64,000 nucleotides of DNA from Microbacterium oleivorans (GTDB lineage: Bacteria > Actinomycetota > Actinomycetes > Actinomycetales > Microbacteriaceae). Of the stretch, positions 8,619-17,253 are shown piece after piece. Position numbers and translations under genes: made by a program. The number at the start of each line of letters is the position of its first letter. Positions within the stretch are counted from its first letter, which is position 1. The DNA lies in contig NZ_CP058316.1 in NCBI RefSeq assembly GCF_013389665.1, positions 930,001-994,000 of the forward strand, given 5' to 3'. The notes below the pieces were generated by a model that was given only the letters and a program-made list of their open reading frames with translations, had not been told where the DNA came from and searched no databases.

Positions 8619-8630
8619 TTCGGTTCGAGG

Positions 8631-9086
8631 TCAGTTCTCGATGTCGCCGCGCCACTCACCGGTCTCGTGACCGCGCGACTCGATGAACTCCTTGAAGCGG
8701 GTGAGGTCCTTCTTCACCGCGTGGTCGTCGATGCCGATCGCGGCGCCGACCGACTCGACGAAGCCCTCGGGGGTCCAGTCGAGCTGGACGGTGACGCGGG
8801 TCTCGGTGTCACCGAGCTTGTGGAACGTCACGACGCCGGCGTGCTCGTCCTTGCCGCTGACGCTGTTCCAGGCGACACGCTCGTCGGGGTGCTGCTCGGT
8901 GATCTTGGCGGTGAACTCGCGTTCGGCCCCGCCGATCTTCACCTTCCAGTGCGTGAGATCGTCCGCCTGCTGCGTGACCGACTCGACGAAGCTCAGGAAG
9001 TGCGGGAACGACTCGAACTGCGTCCACTGGTTGTACGCGACCGACACGGGCACGTCGACGTCGATGGTCTCGATGATGCGAGCCAT
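8631..9086 (-). CDS. SRPBCC (polyketide cyclase/dehydrase-like) family protein
   Basis: A 151-residue START/SRPBCC-fold protein. The start MARIIETIDVDVPVSVAYNQWT is the typical first strand and helix; FESFPHFLSFVESV, WNSVSGKDEHAGVVTFH and RVTVQLDW follow in family order. These small helix-grip proteins bind a hydrophobic ligand in a deep cavity. No ligand can be predicted. The start at 9086 is chosen because a strong AAAGGAG site lies just before it and because upstream codons look non-coding. It is a single-gene unit ending at the shared terminator. Confidence 0.83.
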   Translation of the reverse strand: MARIIETIDVDVPVSVAYNQWTQFESFPHFLSFVESVTQQADDLTHWKVKIGGAEREFTAKITEQHPDERVAWNSVSGKDEHAGVVTFHKLGDTETRVTVQLDWTPEGFVESVGAAIGIDDHAVKKDLTRFKEFIESRGHETGEWRGDIEN

Positions 9087-9192
9087 GGGCGGCTCCTTTC
9101 GTTTCGATTTCGGGGCTGATCCCATGCTTCGCCGAGTTCCGCACCTCGGCGACCGCCTTGCACCCGCACCTCGCGGCTGATAGACCGCCGGA

Positions 9193-10278
9193 TCAGTCGA
9201 GCCCGCGCACGGTCGCCCCGAGCCACTCGCCGAGGTCGCGGATCTCGGCCGCGACCATCTCGTGTTCCTCGGCCTCCCACGGCACGAGCTCGTGCACCGC
9301 GGTCACGACGAGGTGTTCCTTCGGCTTGTCGAGCGCGGCGTCGAGCAGTCCGATGAAGCGGTCGCCGCAGAGGATCGGGTGCGCGAAGTACCCGTACACA
9401 CGCTGTGGCTTGGGGACGAACTGCTCGAGCTTGTAGGTGAAGTCGAACGCCTCGACGAGGCGGGGCCGGTCGACGAGCATCCCGTCGTAGGGACTCAGGA
9501 TCGCCACGCGGCCTCCCGGATCGTCGTCGAGCGTCTCCAACGCACGCGGGTCGACGCGCCACTTCCAGGCGCTGCCCTCGACGACAGCCGGCTCCCCCGC
9601 CATGCCCACGCCTGACCACGACGACTTCTGACGGGCCAGGCCCGCGCCCTGGAGCCGCCGCTCGTCGAGCAGGGAACCGGCCTCGTCGTAGCCCGGCCCC
9701 TTCGGCTCGGGGCCGCGCGCCCGTTCGGCGATGTCCCACCGCCGCAGCCGGCCGGCCCGGCCGACGACGGCGACCTCGCCGAGCCGCTCGAGCAGGTCGA
9801 GCATGCGTGGCACCTGATTGTCGCTGTACCAGCCGCTGTCGTTGCCCGCCGGCACAGCCGCCGTGTCGGGGATGTCGGCCGCCAACAGCGGGCCGTCCGC
9901 CCGGAGCCGGGCGAGGAGGTCGCTCCGGAAGGCCGCATTAGCCTCGAGCCACGCGGCGGTGCTCTCGCGGACGGGCCGCTCACGCATGCGCACGCGCATC
10001 AACGACAGCATGCTCGCCGGATAGAAGCCACCGGCGTACTCGAACAGCTGCCGGTCGTTCTCGACCGCCTTCGTGAGTTGGCCCGGTTCGTAGCCCCACC
10101 CGATGCGGGTCCACGGGATCGTCTGCTCGCTGGGCACGATGACCGCGGTGGGGTCGATTTTGATGGTGCCGATCTGCTCGGCCACCTCCACGACGTCGCC
10201 GGGGCGATCGGCCTCGAGCAGCTGCGCACGCACGATGATGCGGCGGGCCTGCTCGCGCGTGAGCCGGTGCGGTTCCAT
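9193..10278 (-). CDS. Winged-helix DNA glycosylase-like protein (AlkZ/YcaQ family, HTH_42)
   Basis: A 361-residue protein of the family that includes Streptomyces AlkZ and E. coli YcaQ/AlkX, which unhook interstrand crosslinks and remove bulky alkylated bases. N-terminal LTREQARRIIVRAQLL, central GFYPASMLSLMR, and C-terminal LSPYDGMLVDRPRLVEAFDF, VPKPQRVYGYF and PILCGDRFIGLLDA are all family hallmarks. In characterised members the catalytic motif is Gln-hydrophobic-Asp or Gln-hydrophobic-Gln. Here the corresponding position appears to read K40-I41-D42 (TIKIDPT), so the catalytic Gln looks replaced by Lys. Activity may therefore differ. The gene is divergent from the CmtR-like regulator, with 88 bases between starts. 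Confidence 0.8.
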   Translation of the reverse strand: MEPHRLTREQARRIIVRAQLLEADRPGDVVEVAEQIGTIKIDPTAVIVPSEQTIPWTRIGWGYEPGQLTKAVENDRQLFEYAGGFYPASMLSLMRVRMRERPVRESTAAWLEANAAFRSDLLARLRADGPLLAADIPDTAAVPAGNDSGWYSDNQVPRMLDLLERLGEVAVVGRAGRLRRWDIAERARGPEPKGPGYDEAGSLLDERRLQGAGLARQKSSWSGVGMAGEPAVVEGSAWKWRVDPRALETLDDDPGGRVAILSPYDGMLVDRPRLVEAFDFTYKLEQFVPKPQRVYGYFAHPILCGDRFIGLLDAALDKPKEHLVVTAVHELVPWEAEEHEMVAAEIRDLGEWLGATVRGLD

Positions 10279-10321
10279 GCCACGACGCTATCCCCCGCCT
10301 TCGACACCGGTCGAGAACACT

Positions 10322-10359
10322 CGGTACACGCTTTGCTTTATTCATGATCTGCTGTACCG
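10322..10359. promoter_or_regulatory. Long-spaced inverted repeat, candidate metal-sensor operator
   Basis: CGGTACA (10322-10328) and TGTACCG (10353-10359) are exact inverted copies with centres 31 bases apart, about three helical turns. They lie directly before the CmtR-like gene and in the divergent region shared with the glycosylase-like gene. Autoregulation by the metal sensor is the simplest reading. Confidence 0.45.
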
Positions 10360-10366
10360 TCGACCC

Positions 10367-10711
10367 ATGCCGACCGTCACAGCCACCGCGACCGCCACGC
10401 ACACCGCCGCACTCGCGCGTCTCGGTCACGCCTTGTCGGACGCAACACGCGCCGGCATCCTCCTCGCGCTGCGCGAGGCGCCGGCCCGCCCCTCCGACCT
10501 CGCCGACGCCCTGGGCGTCTCCCGCCAGGTGATGTCGAACCAGCTCGCGTGCCTCCGCGGGTGTGGGCTCGTCGAGGCCGTCCCCGACGGCCGCCGCACC
10601 TGGTACCGACTGGCTGATGCGCACCTGACTCCGGCCCTCGACCATCTGCTGCAGGTCGTGCTGCGCGTCGAGCCCGACTGCTGCACCGGCCCGGACTGCA
10701 CCTGCGCATGA
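10367..10711 (+). CDS. ArsR/SmtB family metal sensor, CmtR-like (Cd/Pb type)
   Basis: A 114-residue winged-helix repressor. ARLGHALSDATRAGILLALR and DLADALGVSRQVMSNQLACLRGCGLV are very close to the DNA-binding region of mycobacterial CmtR. In CmtR, two Cys in the recognition helix plus one C-terminal Cys bind Cd(II) or Pb(II). The same pattern is here: C62 and C66 (ACLRGCG) and C105/C106, with further C111 and C113 in the tail. Metal binding would release the protein from DNA. It is translationally coupled (ATGA overlap) to the CDF exporter, making a two-gene sensor-exporter unit, and an inverted repeat lies before it. Metal specificity is inferred from the cysteines. Confidence 0.88.
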   Translation: MPTVTATATATHTAALARLGHALSDATRAGILLALREAPARPSDLADALGVSRQVMSNQLACLRGCGLVEAVPDGRRTWYRLADAHLTPALDHLLQVVLRVEPDCCTGPDCTCA

Positions 10712-11385
10712 CGACCGCATCCGCCCGCTCGCAAGCCGACCGGAAGCAGGTGCTCCAGCGGCGCATCCGCTGGATCGTCGCCGCCACCATCGCCTACAAC
10801 CTGATCGAAGCCGTCGTCGCGATCACCGCTGGCGCCCTCGCGTCATCCGCCGCGCTCATCGGGTTCGGGCTGGATTCCACCATCGAGGTCCTGTCGGCAG
10901 CGGCTGTGGCGTGGCAGTTCACCCGACGCGACCCGGAGCGCTGGGAGAAGGGCACCCTGCGGGTGATCGCGGTGGCCTTCTTCGCCCTGGCCGCCTACGT
11001 CGCGGTGTCGTCGGTGCTGGCCCTCGTCGCCCGGGTCGAGGTCGACAACTCCCCCCTGGGCATCGTGATCACCGCCGTCAGCGTGGCCGTCATGCCGTTC
11101 CTCTCGTTCGCCGAGCGCCGGGCCGGGCGCGAGCTCGGCTCGGCGACCGCCGTCGCCGACTCGCGGCAGACCCTGATCTGCACGTACCTCTCGGCGGCGG
11201 TGCTCATCGGTCTGGTCGTCAACAGCCTCTTCGGCTGGTGGTGGGCCGACGCGGTCGCCGGGCTCGTCATCGCCGCCTTCGCGCTCCGCGAGGGAGTCGA
11301 GGCCTGGCGCGGCGACGCCTGCGCGACATCGGTCGGGATGCTCTGGGAAGACGAGCACGGCGACGCCGAACACCCCCACGGCTGA
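10708..11385 (+). CDS. Cation diffusion facilitator family metal exporter
   Basis: A 225-residue inner membrane protein with about six transmembrane segments. Segment 2 contains GFGLDSTIE in place of the commoner HxxxD motif. Segment 5 has ADSRQTLICTYLS, a variant site with a Cys, seen in CDF-like exporters that travel with CmtR-type sensors. It lacks the usual C-terminal cytosolic domain; instead there is a short acidic/His tail (EDEHGDAEHPHG) that may bind metal. Its start overlaps the stop of the CmtR-like gene, so the pair is co-translated. It probably exports Cd, Pb or Zn; the ion is inferred from the regulator. Confidence 0.85.
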   Translation: MTTASARSQADRKQVLQRRIRWIVAATIAYNLIEAVVAITAGALASSAALIGFGLDSTIEVLSAAAVAWQFTRRDPERWEKGTLRVIAVAFFALAAYVAVSSVLALVARVEVDNSPLGIVITAVSVAVMPFLSFAERRAGRELGSATAVADSRQTLICTYLSAAVLIGLVVNSLFGWWWADAVAGLVIAAFALREGVEAWRGDACATSVGMLWEDEHGDAEHPHG

Positions 11386-11438
11386 GATCCGCCTGGCGCT
11401 CGTGAGCGCTCCGGGGCGACCGCCCGCGGCACGATGCG

Positions 11439-12128
11439 TCAGAACCGCGCCGCCCAGGCGGGCACCGTCTCGGTCGCACGTCCGAGCACGACCTCGTCGA
11501 ACGAGCTCGTGTCCTCGTGGGCATCGAGGTTGAGCAGCGTGGTGCGAGCGCCCGCCTCCGCCGCCAGGGTGACCAGCGATGCCGCCGGGGTCACCGCTCC
11601 CGAGGTGCCGACGACGCAGAACTCCTCGCAGCGCGAGACGGCGTCGACGATCTCATCGAGCCGATAGACCGGTTCGCCGAACCACACGACGTCGGGGCGC
11701 AGCGCCCGCGCACCGCAGGCCGGACACGACGGCTCGCCCGCGAGGTCGCCGGCCCACCGCGTCCGCTCGTCGCAGACCTCGCATCGCGCGAGATCGAGCT
11801 CGCCGTGGATGTGGACGACGCGCGACGAGCCCGCGCGCTCGTGCAGGGCGTCGATGTTCTGCGTCACCACCACGACGCCGCCCGGATGCCGCGCCTCGAG
11901 CGCCGCGAGCGCGAGGTGGGCCGCGTTCGGCTCGGCCGCGCGGGCGACGCGTCGGCGCTCATCGTAGAAGGCGTGCACCAGGGCCGGGTCGGCCGCGAAG
12001 CCCTCCGGGGTGGCGACATCCTCGATCCGGTGGTCCTCCCACAGCCCGTCGGCGGCGCGGAAGGTGCGGATGCCGGACTCGGCGGAGATGCCCGCGCCGG
12101 TCAGGACGACGATGCGCATCGGTGTCAC
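11439..12128 (-). CDS. NAD-dependent protein deacylase, sirtuin (SIRT5/CobB-like)
   Basis: A 229-residue class III sirtuin. [14 protein letters not shown] (residues 11-24) is the NAD loop, TQNID 89-93 the second NAD motif and HGEL with H108 the catalytic base. Cysteines 116, 119, 135 and 138 form the structural zinc site. Y55 and R58 (HAFYDERRR) match the residues that give SIRT5/CobB enzymes their desuccinylase/demalonylase preference, so removal of acidic acyl groups is likely in addition to deacetylation. The GTG start overlaps the stop of trhO (GTGA), coupling the two genes; an internal ATG three codons later is possible. Confidence 0.92.
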   Translation of the reverse strand: MTPMRIVVLTGAGISAESGIRTFRAADGLWEDHRIEDVATPEGFAADPALVHAFYDERRRVARAAEPNAAHLALAALEARHPGGVVVVTQNIDALHERAGSSRVVHIHGELDLARCEVCDERTRWAGDLAGEPSCPACGARALRPDVVWFGEPVYRLDEIVDAVSRCEEFCVVGTSGAVTPAASLVTLAAEAGARTTLLNLDAHEDTSSFDEVVLGRATETVPAWAARF

Positions 12129-12856
12129 GGGCGGGCGGTGAGATCGGGCGCGAGGGCTTCGCGCCCGTCGAAGACGAAGCAGTCGCCGTTCCAGTGCGCC
12201 CCGCCCTCCTGCTCGAAGTAGCCGAGGATGCCTCCCTCGAGCTGGTAGGCGTCGACCCCTTCGTCCCGCAGCACGATCGCCGCCTTCTCGCAGCGGATGC
12301 CACCGGTGCAGAAGCTCACGACGGTCTTGCCCTCGAGCTCGGAGCGGTTCGCAGCGGCTGCGGCGGGAAACTGCGTGAAGCGCTCGATGCGCCAGTCCAC
12401 GGCCCCCGCGAAGGTGCCGTAGTCGACCTCGAACGCGTTCCGGGTGTCGAGCAGCACGACCTCGCGGCCCGCGTCATCGTGACCGCGGTCGAGCCAGCGG
12501 CGCAGCTGGCCGGGGGTCACCGCCGGCGCGCGGCCCGATGCGGGGCGGATGGCAGGGCGGTCCATGCGGATGATCTCGCGCTTGACCTTGACCCGCATGC
12601 GTCCGAACGGCTGTTCGTCCGACCAGCTCTCCTTCGTGGTCAGCTCGGCGAACCGCTCATCGGCACGGATGCCGTCCACGAACGCACGCACGACCGGAGC
12701 GGCCCCGGCGACGAAGAGGTTGATGCCCTCCTCCGCGAGGAGGATCGTGCCTCGCAGCCCGGCGGCCTCGGCCCGCTCGCGCAGGGCGTCGCGCAGCAGC
12801 ACAGGTTCGGCGATGTGCGTGAAGAGGTACGCCGAGACGTTGAGAACGGATGCCAC
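12125..12856 (-). CDS. trhO: tRNA uridine-34 hydroxylase TrhO (rhodanese-related, YceA family)
   Basis: A 243-residue cytosolic protein of the YceA/TrhO family, which hydroxylates U34 of certain tRNAs to 5-hydroxyuridine using O2. An N-terminal acylphosphatase-like segment ([16 protein letters not shown]) is followed by a rhodanese domain ([17 protein letters not shown]) with the active-site loop [10 protein letters not shown] containing the essential Cys. The C-terminal [14 protein letters not shown] is also diagnostic. Length is near the shorter actinobacterial members. It is first in a two-gene unit with the sirtuin. Confidence 0.92.
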   Translation of the reverse strand: MASVLNVSAYLFTHIAEPVLLRDALRERAEAAGLRGTILLAEEGINLFVAGAAPVVRAFVDGIRADERFAELTTKESWSDEQPFGRMRVKVKREIIRMDRPAIRPASGRAPAVTPGQLRRWLDRGHDDAGREVVLLDTRNAFEVDYGTFAGAVDWRIERFTQFPAAAAANRSELEGKTVVSFCTGGIRCEKAAIVLRDEGVDAYQLEGGILGYFEQEGGAHWNGDCFVFDGREALAPDLTARP

Positions 12857-12909
12857 CCCTCCAGCCTACGAAACGGGCGCGTCGCATCGACCCGTCGGCA
12901 TCCGCGGGA

Positions 12910-12952
12910 ACGGCTCGCGCCCCCACCCGGAACAGGAAGGGGCGCGAGCCGT
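12910..12952 (-). terminator. Rho-independent-like terminator after the aldo-keto reductase gene
   Basis: ACGGCTCGCGCCCC (12910-12923) pairs perfectly with 12939-12952 across a 15-base loop. It lies 18 bases after the stop of the minus-strand aldo-keto reductase gene and before the trhO start. No U-tract is visible. Confidence 0.7.
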
Positions 12953-12970
12953 GTACGACCTGGCGCGAGG

Positions 12971-13828
<858 letters not shown>

Positions 13829-13891
13829 CTACGAGCGCTCACCCGTGGACGCCTCGGGCTTGACGCCGCACGCTGCGAGGGTGACGGCGCC

Positions 13892-14389
13892 TCAGCCGGC
13901 GAGGGCTTCCAGCGCCTCACCGGTGAGGCGCTGAGTGGTCCACTCGTCCATCGGCGTCGCACCGATCGAACGGTAGAACGCGATCGAGGGGGCGTTCCAG
14001 TCGAGCACCGTCCACTCCAGTCGGGAGTAGCCGCGCTCGACGCAGACCGACGCGAGCGATGCGATCAACTGCTTTCCGTAGCCGCGACCGCGCTGGGCCT
14101 CGTCGACGTAGAGGTCCTCGAGCCAGATGCCGTGTCGCCCGGTCCAGGTCGAATAGGTCAGGAACCAGATGGCGATGCCGACGATCGCGCCGTCGCGCTC
14201 CACGACGTGGCAGAACGCGCGGGGTTCACCCCCGAAGAGGGTCTCGCCGATCGCCTCCGTCGTATTGACCACCGCGTCGGGCTCGCGCTCGTAGATCGCC
14301 AGGGCGCGGATGCAGGCGAGGATGCCCGGCTCGTCACCGGGGCGGGCGGCGCGCAGCACGGCGCCGCCGGGAAGGTCGCGGGGAGTCAC
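13892..14389 (-). CDS. GNAT N-acetyltransferase, diamine/spermidine acetyltransferase-like
   Basis: A 165-residue acetyltransferase strongly reminiscent of the SAT1-like group. The N-terminus has LRAARPGDEPGILACIRALA; WLEDLYVDEAQRGRGYGK carries the acetyl-CoA loop (RGRGYGK); LEWTVLDWNAPSIAFYRSIGA and MDEWTTQRLTGEAL are near-signature segments of that group. Known relatives acetylate polyamines or other short amines. The GTG start overlaps the stop of the siderophore ABC ATPase (GTGA), so it is the last gene of the iron-siderophore uptake operon. The context raises the possibility that it acts on an amine-containing siderophore or precursor. That is inference only. Confidence 0.82.
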   Translation of the reverse strand: MTPRDLPGGAVLRAARPGDEPGILACIRALAIYEREPDAVVNTTEAIGETLFGGEPRAFCHVVERDGAIVGIAIWFLTYSTWTGRHGIWLEDLYVDEAQRGRGYGKQLIASLASVCVERGYSRLEWTVLDWNAPSIAFYRSIGATPMDEWTTQRLTGEALEALAG

Positions 14390-15222
14390 CCGCCCAGCGT
14401 ATCGATGCGGTCGCCCCCGGAACGCGGCGCCCGCAGCGGAACCACGAGCGGCCCACCGGTGACCGGGTCCTCGATCACGACGTTCGCGAGCCCGAAGACC
14501 TCGAGCACGCGTTCTCGGGTGATCACCTCGGCGGGTGGGCCCTCCGCGAGCACGCGCCCCTCTCGCATCGCCACGATCCGGGAGGCGTACCGGGCCGCGT
14601 GGTTCAGATCGTGCAGCACCGCCACGACGGTGCGACCGCGCTCGTTGAGCTCGGCGAAGAGCTCCATCAGCTCGACCTGGTGGGCGACGTCCAGGAACGT
14701 CGTCGGCTCGTCGAGCAACAGCAGATCGGTCTGCTGTGCCAGCACCATCGCGACCCAGACCCGCTGGCGCTGGCCACCCGAGAGCGCGTCGACGGCCCGC
14801 GTCGCGAGCGCGGTCGTGCCGGTCGCCGCGAGAGCGTCGGCGACGGCCTCGTCGTCGGCGGCCGACCACTGTCGCAACAGGTTCTGGTGCGGGTAGCGAC
14901 CGCGCGAGACGAGCTCGCGCACCGTGATCCCCTCGGGGGCGACCGCCGTCTGCGGGAGCAGCCCGAGGCGACGCGCGACCTCTTTGGCGGGCATCCCCGC
15001 GATGGCTCGCCCGTCGAGCACGACACGGCCCCGAGCGGGCGCCAGCAGCCGCGACAGACCCCGCAGCAGGGTCGACTTTCCGCAGGCGTTGGGACCGATG
15101 ATGACGGTGAACGAGCCGGGCTCGATCCGAACCGAGAGATCGCGGACGATGTCGACCCCGTCGTACGCGAGGGTCACGGATTCGGCAGCGAGGGTGGCCG
15201 CGGCGGTGGGGACATCAGACAC
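14386..15222 (-). CDS. Fe-siderophore ABC transporter ATP-binding protein (FecE/FepC-like)
   Basis: A 278-residue ABC ATPase. Walker A GPNACGKST (the usual GPNG has Ala here, which is tolerated), Q-loop LPQTAVAPEG, the siderophore-family segment VSRGRYPHQNLL, signature LSGGQRQRVW, Walker B LLLLDEPTTFLD and switch LHDLNHA are all present. RYPHQ and the D-loop FLDVAHQ are typical of FepC/FecE. It energises the two permeases encoded just upstream and overlaps the second by eight bases. It acts at the cytosolic face of the membrane. The siderophore is unknown. Confidence 0.93.
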   Translation of the reverse strand: MSDVPTAAATLAAESVTLAYDGVDIVRDLSVRIEPGSFTVIIGPNACGKSTLLRGLSRLLAPARGRVVLDGRAIAGMPAKEVARRLGLLPQTAVAPEGITVRELVSRGRYPHQNLLRQWSAADDEAVADALAATGTTALATRAVDALSGGQRQRVWVAMVLAQQTDLLLLDEPTTFLDVAHQVELMELFAELNERGRTVVAVLHDLNHAARYASRIVAMREGRVLAEGPPAEVITRERVLEVFGLANVVIEDPVTGGPLVVPLRAPRSGGDRIDTLGG

Positions 15223-16255
15223 GGCGACGGACCTCCAGCACGATCATGAGGACGAGATAGGCGCCGCCGACCGACACGGTCACGACGCCGACGGGGAGCG
15301 GGGCGGGCAGCAGATGCTGGGCGATCAGGTCGGAGGCCACCAGCACCGTCGCGCCCACGAGCGCCGAGACCCCGAGAGAGAGGTGCGGCGTCCGCGCGAG
15401 CAGCCGCCCGATCTGGGGGGCGGCGAGGGCGACGAACGCGATGGGACCGCCGACGGTCGTCGCGGCGGCGACCAGCACGACGCCCACCAGAAGGGCGAGA
15501 CTGCGCACGAGGTGCGGTCGAGCCCCGGTCGCGGCGGCGAGGTCGTCGCCCAGCTCGAGCTGTCGCAGCCGGGGCGCGAGCGAGAAGGCGACGGCCGCGA
15601 ACGGCACCGCGCATACGAGGGCCCCCGCGACCGCCTCGGCGGTGACGCCGTTCAAGCTGCCCGCGCCCCACGCCGAGGCGAACATCGCCGTCTCGAGTTC
15701 GATCTGCAGCAGCATCCAGGTGTTCAGCGACGACAGCATCGCCGACACACCGATCCCCACGACGATGAGACGGAAGCCCTGCAGCCCGTCCTGCCAGGCC
15801 AACAGCCAGATGGCGGCAGCCGTCGCCGACGCGCCGAGCAGCGAACCGGCGACCAGCGCCGGCCAGCTGGCCGAGAACAGCACGAGGGATGCGAGCATGC
15901 CCGTGAACGCTCCGCTGGACAGGCCGAGGATGTCGGGGCTCGCGAGCGGGTTGCGGGTGACGGTCTGGAACAGCGCGCCGGCGATGCCGAGGAGAGCCCC
16001 GACCCCCAGCGCCCCGAGAGCGCGCGGCAGCCGCCATTCCCGCACGACGGTCTGCAGCAGCGGGTCGTCGTTCCACCCGGCGAGCACGCCGACGACCTCC
16101 GCCGGCGCGACCGGGAAGGTGCCCGAGCCGAGGGCGACGACGAGCAGGACGGCCGACGCCCCCGCAGCCAGGCCTCCCACCGCGAGGCTCCGACGGCGCA
16201 CCTGTGCGCGCAGCGGCCCCAGCCTCAGACGCAGCGCCGTCGGTGCGCCCCTCAC
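15215..16255 (-). CDS. Fe-siderophore ABC transporter permease (FepG/FecD-like)
   Basis: A 346-residue FecCD-family permease with about ten transmembrane segments. Family landmarks include GALFQTVTRNPLASPDILGLSSG, WLLAWQDG, a cytoplasmic loop with ELGDDLAAATG (coupling to the ATPase), and PIAFVALAAPQIGRLL near the end. The GTG start overlaps the stop of the first permease (GTGA). With that permease it forms the heterodimeric channel. Operon order is binding protein, permease 1, permease 2, ATPase, acetyltransferase. Confidence 0.92.
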   Translation of the reverse strand: MRGAPTALRLRLGPLRAQVRRRSLAVGGLAAGASAVLLVVALGSGTFPVAPAEVVGVLAGWNDDPLLQTVVREWRLPRALGALGVGALLGIAGALFQTVTRNPLASPDILGLSSGAFTGMLASLVLFSASWPALVAGSLLGASATAAAIWLLAWQDGLQGFRLIVVGIGVSAMLSSLNTWMLLQIELETAMFASAWGAGSLNGVTAEAVAGALVCAVPFAAVAFSLAPRLRQLELGDDLAAATGARPHLVRSLALLVGVVLVAAATTVGGPIAFVALAAPQIGRLLARTPHLSLGVSALVGATVLVASDLIAQHLLPAPLPVGVVTVSVGGAYLVLMIVLEVRRRV

Positions 16256-17253
16256 AGCGCGCTCGCCCGACGTCGGCGCGCGAGCGCGATGAGGACGGGC
16301 GCGCCGACGAACGCGGTGACGATCCCGACCGGCACCTCGGCCGGAGCGATGAGGACACGCCCCATCACGTCGGCGGCGAGGACGACCACCGGGGCCACGA
16401 CGCCGCTGACCAGCAGGATGACCCGCTGATCGGCGCCGAAGATCCACCGTGCGATGTGGGGCACCATCAGTCCCACGAACGAGATCGGTCCGGCGAGGGC
16501 CGTCGCCGCACCGGCGAGCAGCGTCACCGCGGCGATCACCCCGATCCGGATGCCGCCCAGGTTCGCTCCCTGCGCCCGCGCGACGTCGTCGCCGAGCGCG
16601 ACGGAGTTCAGGCCGGGCGCGACCACGGCGGCCAGCACGAGACCGGCCGCGACGAAGGGGGCGACCGGGGCGATCACGTCCCACCCGCGCCCGAGCAACG
16701 ATCCCGCGTTCCAACTGCGCATCGCGTCGAAGGCATCCGGGTCGCTCAGCACGATGCCGGTCGTGATGCCCGAGAGCACCGCCCCCAGGGCCACCCCGGC
16801 CAGCGTGAGTCGGATCGGCCCCGTCGCGCCGCGGCCGCCGGAGCCGATGAGGTACACCGCCACCGTGACCACGAGGGCTCCGGCGAACGCGAACCAGACG
16901 GCGCCCGACACCGCACGGATCCCGAGCACCGTCACGCCGAGGGCGACCGCGAGGGCCGCTCCGGCGTTGACCCCGAGGATGCCGGGATCGGCGAGCGGGT
17001 TGCGCGTGAAGGCCTGCATGAGAGCGCCCGCGACGCCCAGGGCGACTCCCGCGAGCAGACCGACCGCCGTGCGAGGAACGCGCAGCTCCCACACCACGAA
17101 GCTCGCCTCGGTCGAGCCCTCGCCGCGGAACACCGCCGCGACGGTCCCGAGCGGGACCGGGTTCGCGCCGATCGCCAGTGAGAGCGCGACGACGGTGAGG
17201 AGCGCGCCGGCCACCGCGAGTGCGGCGCCGGTGCGCCGGAAGGTGCGGGTCAC
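16252..17253 (-). CDS. Fe-siderophore ABC transporter permease (FepD/FecC-like)
   Basis: A 333-residue FecCD-family permease. Landmarks are ELRVPRTAVGLLAGVALGVAGALMQAFTRNPLADPGILGVNAG, the coupling loop VALGDDVARAQGAN, and GPISFVGLMVPHIARWIFG. About ten membrane segments are visible. The GTG start overlaps the stop of the binding-protein gene (GTGA). It partners with the second permease to move the iron complex across the membrane. Confidence 0.92.
   Translation of the reverse strand: MTRTFRRTGAALAVAGALLTVVALSLAIGANPVPLGTVAAVFRGEGSTEASFVVWELRVPRTAVGLLAGVALGVAGALMQAFTRNPLADPGILGVNAGAALAVALGVTVLGIRAVSGAVWFAFAGALVVTVAVYLIGSGGRGATGPIRLTLAGVALGAVLSGITTGIVLSDPDAFDAMRSWNAGSLLGRGWDVIAPVAPFVAAGLVLAAVVAPGLNSVALGDDVARAQGANLGGIRIGVIAAVTLLAGAATALAGPISFVGLMVPHIARWIFGADQRVILLVSGVVAPVVVLAADVMGRVLIAPAEVPVGIVTAFVGAPVLIALARRRRASAL

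Noticed and set aside
11396..11409. Small stem between the CDF exporter and sirtuin genes as a terminator
   Set aside because: Only six base pairs with a two-base loop, too weak to support a call.
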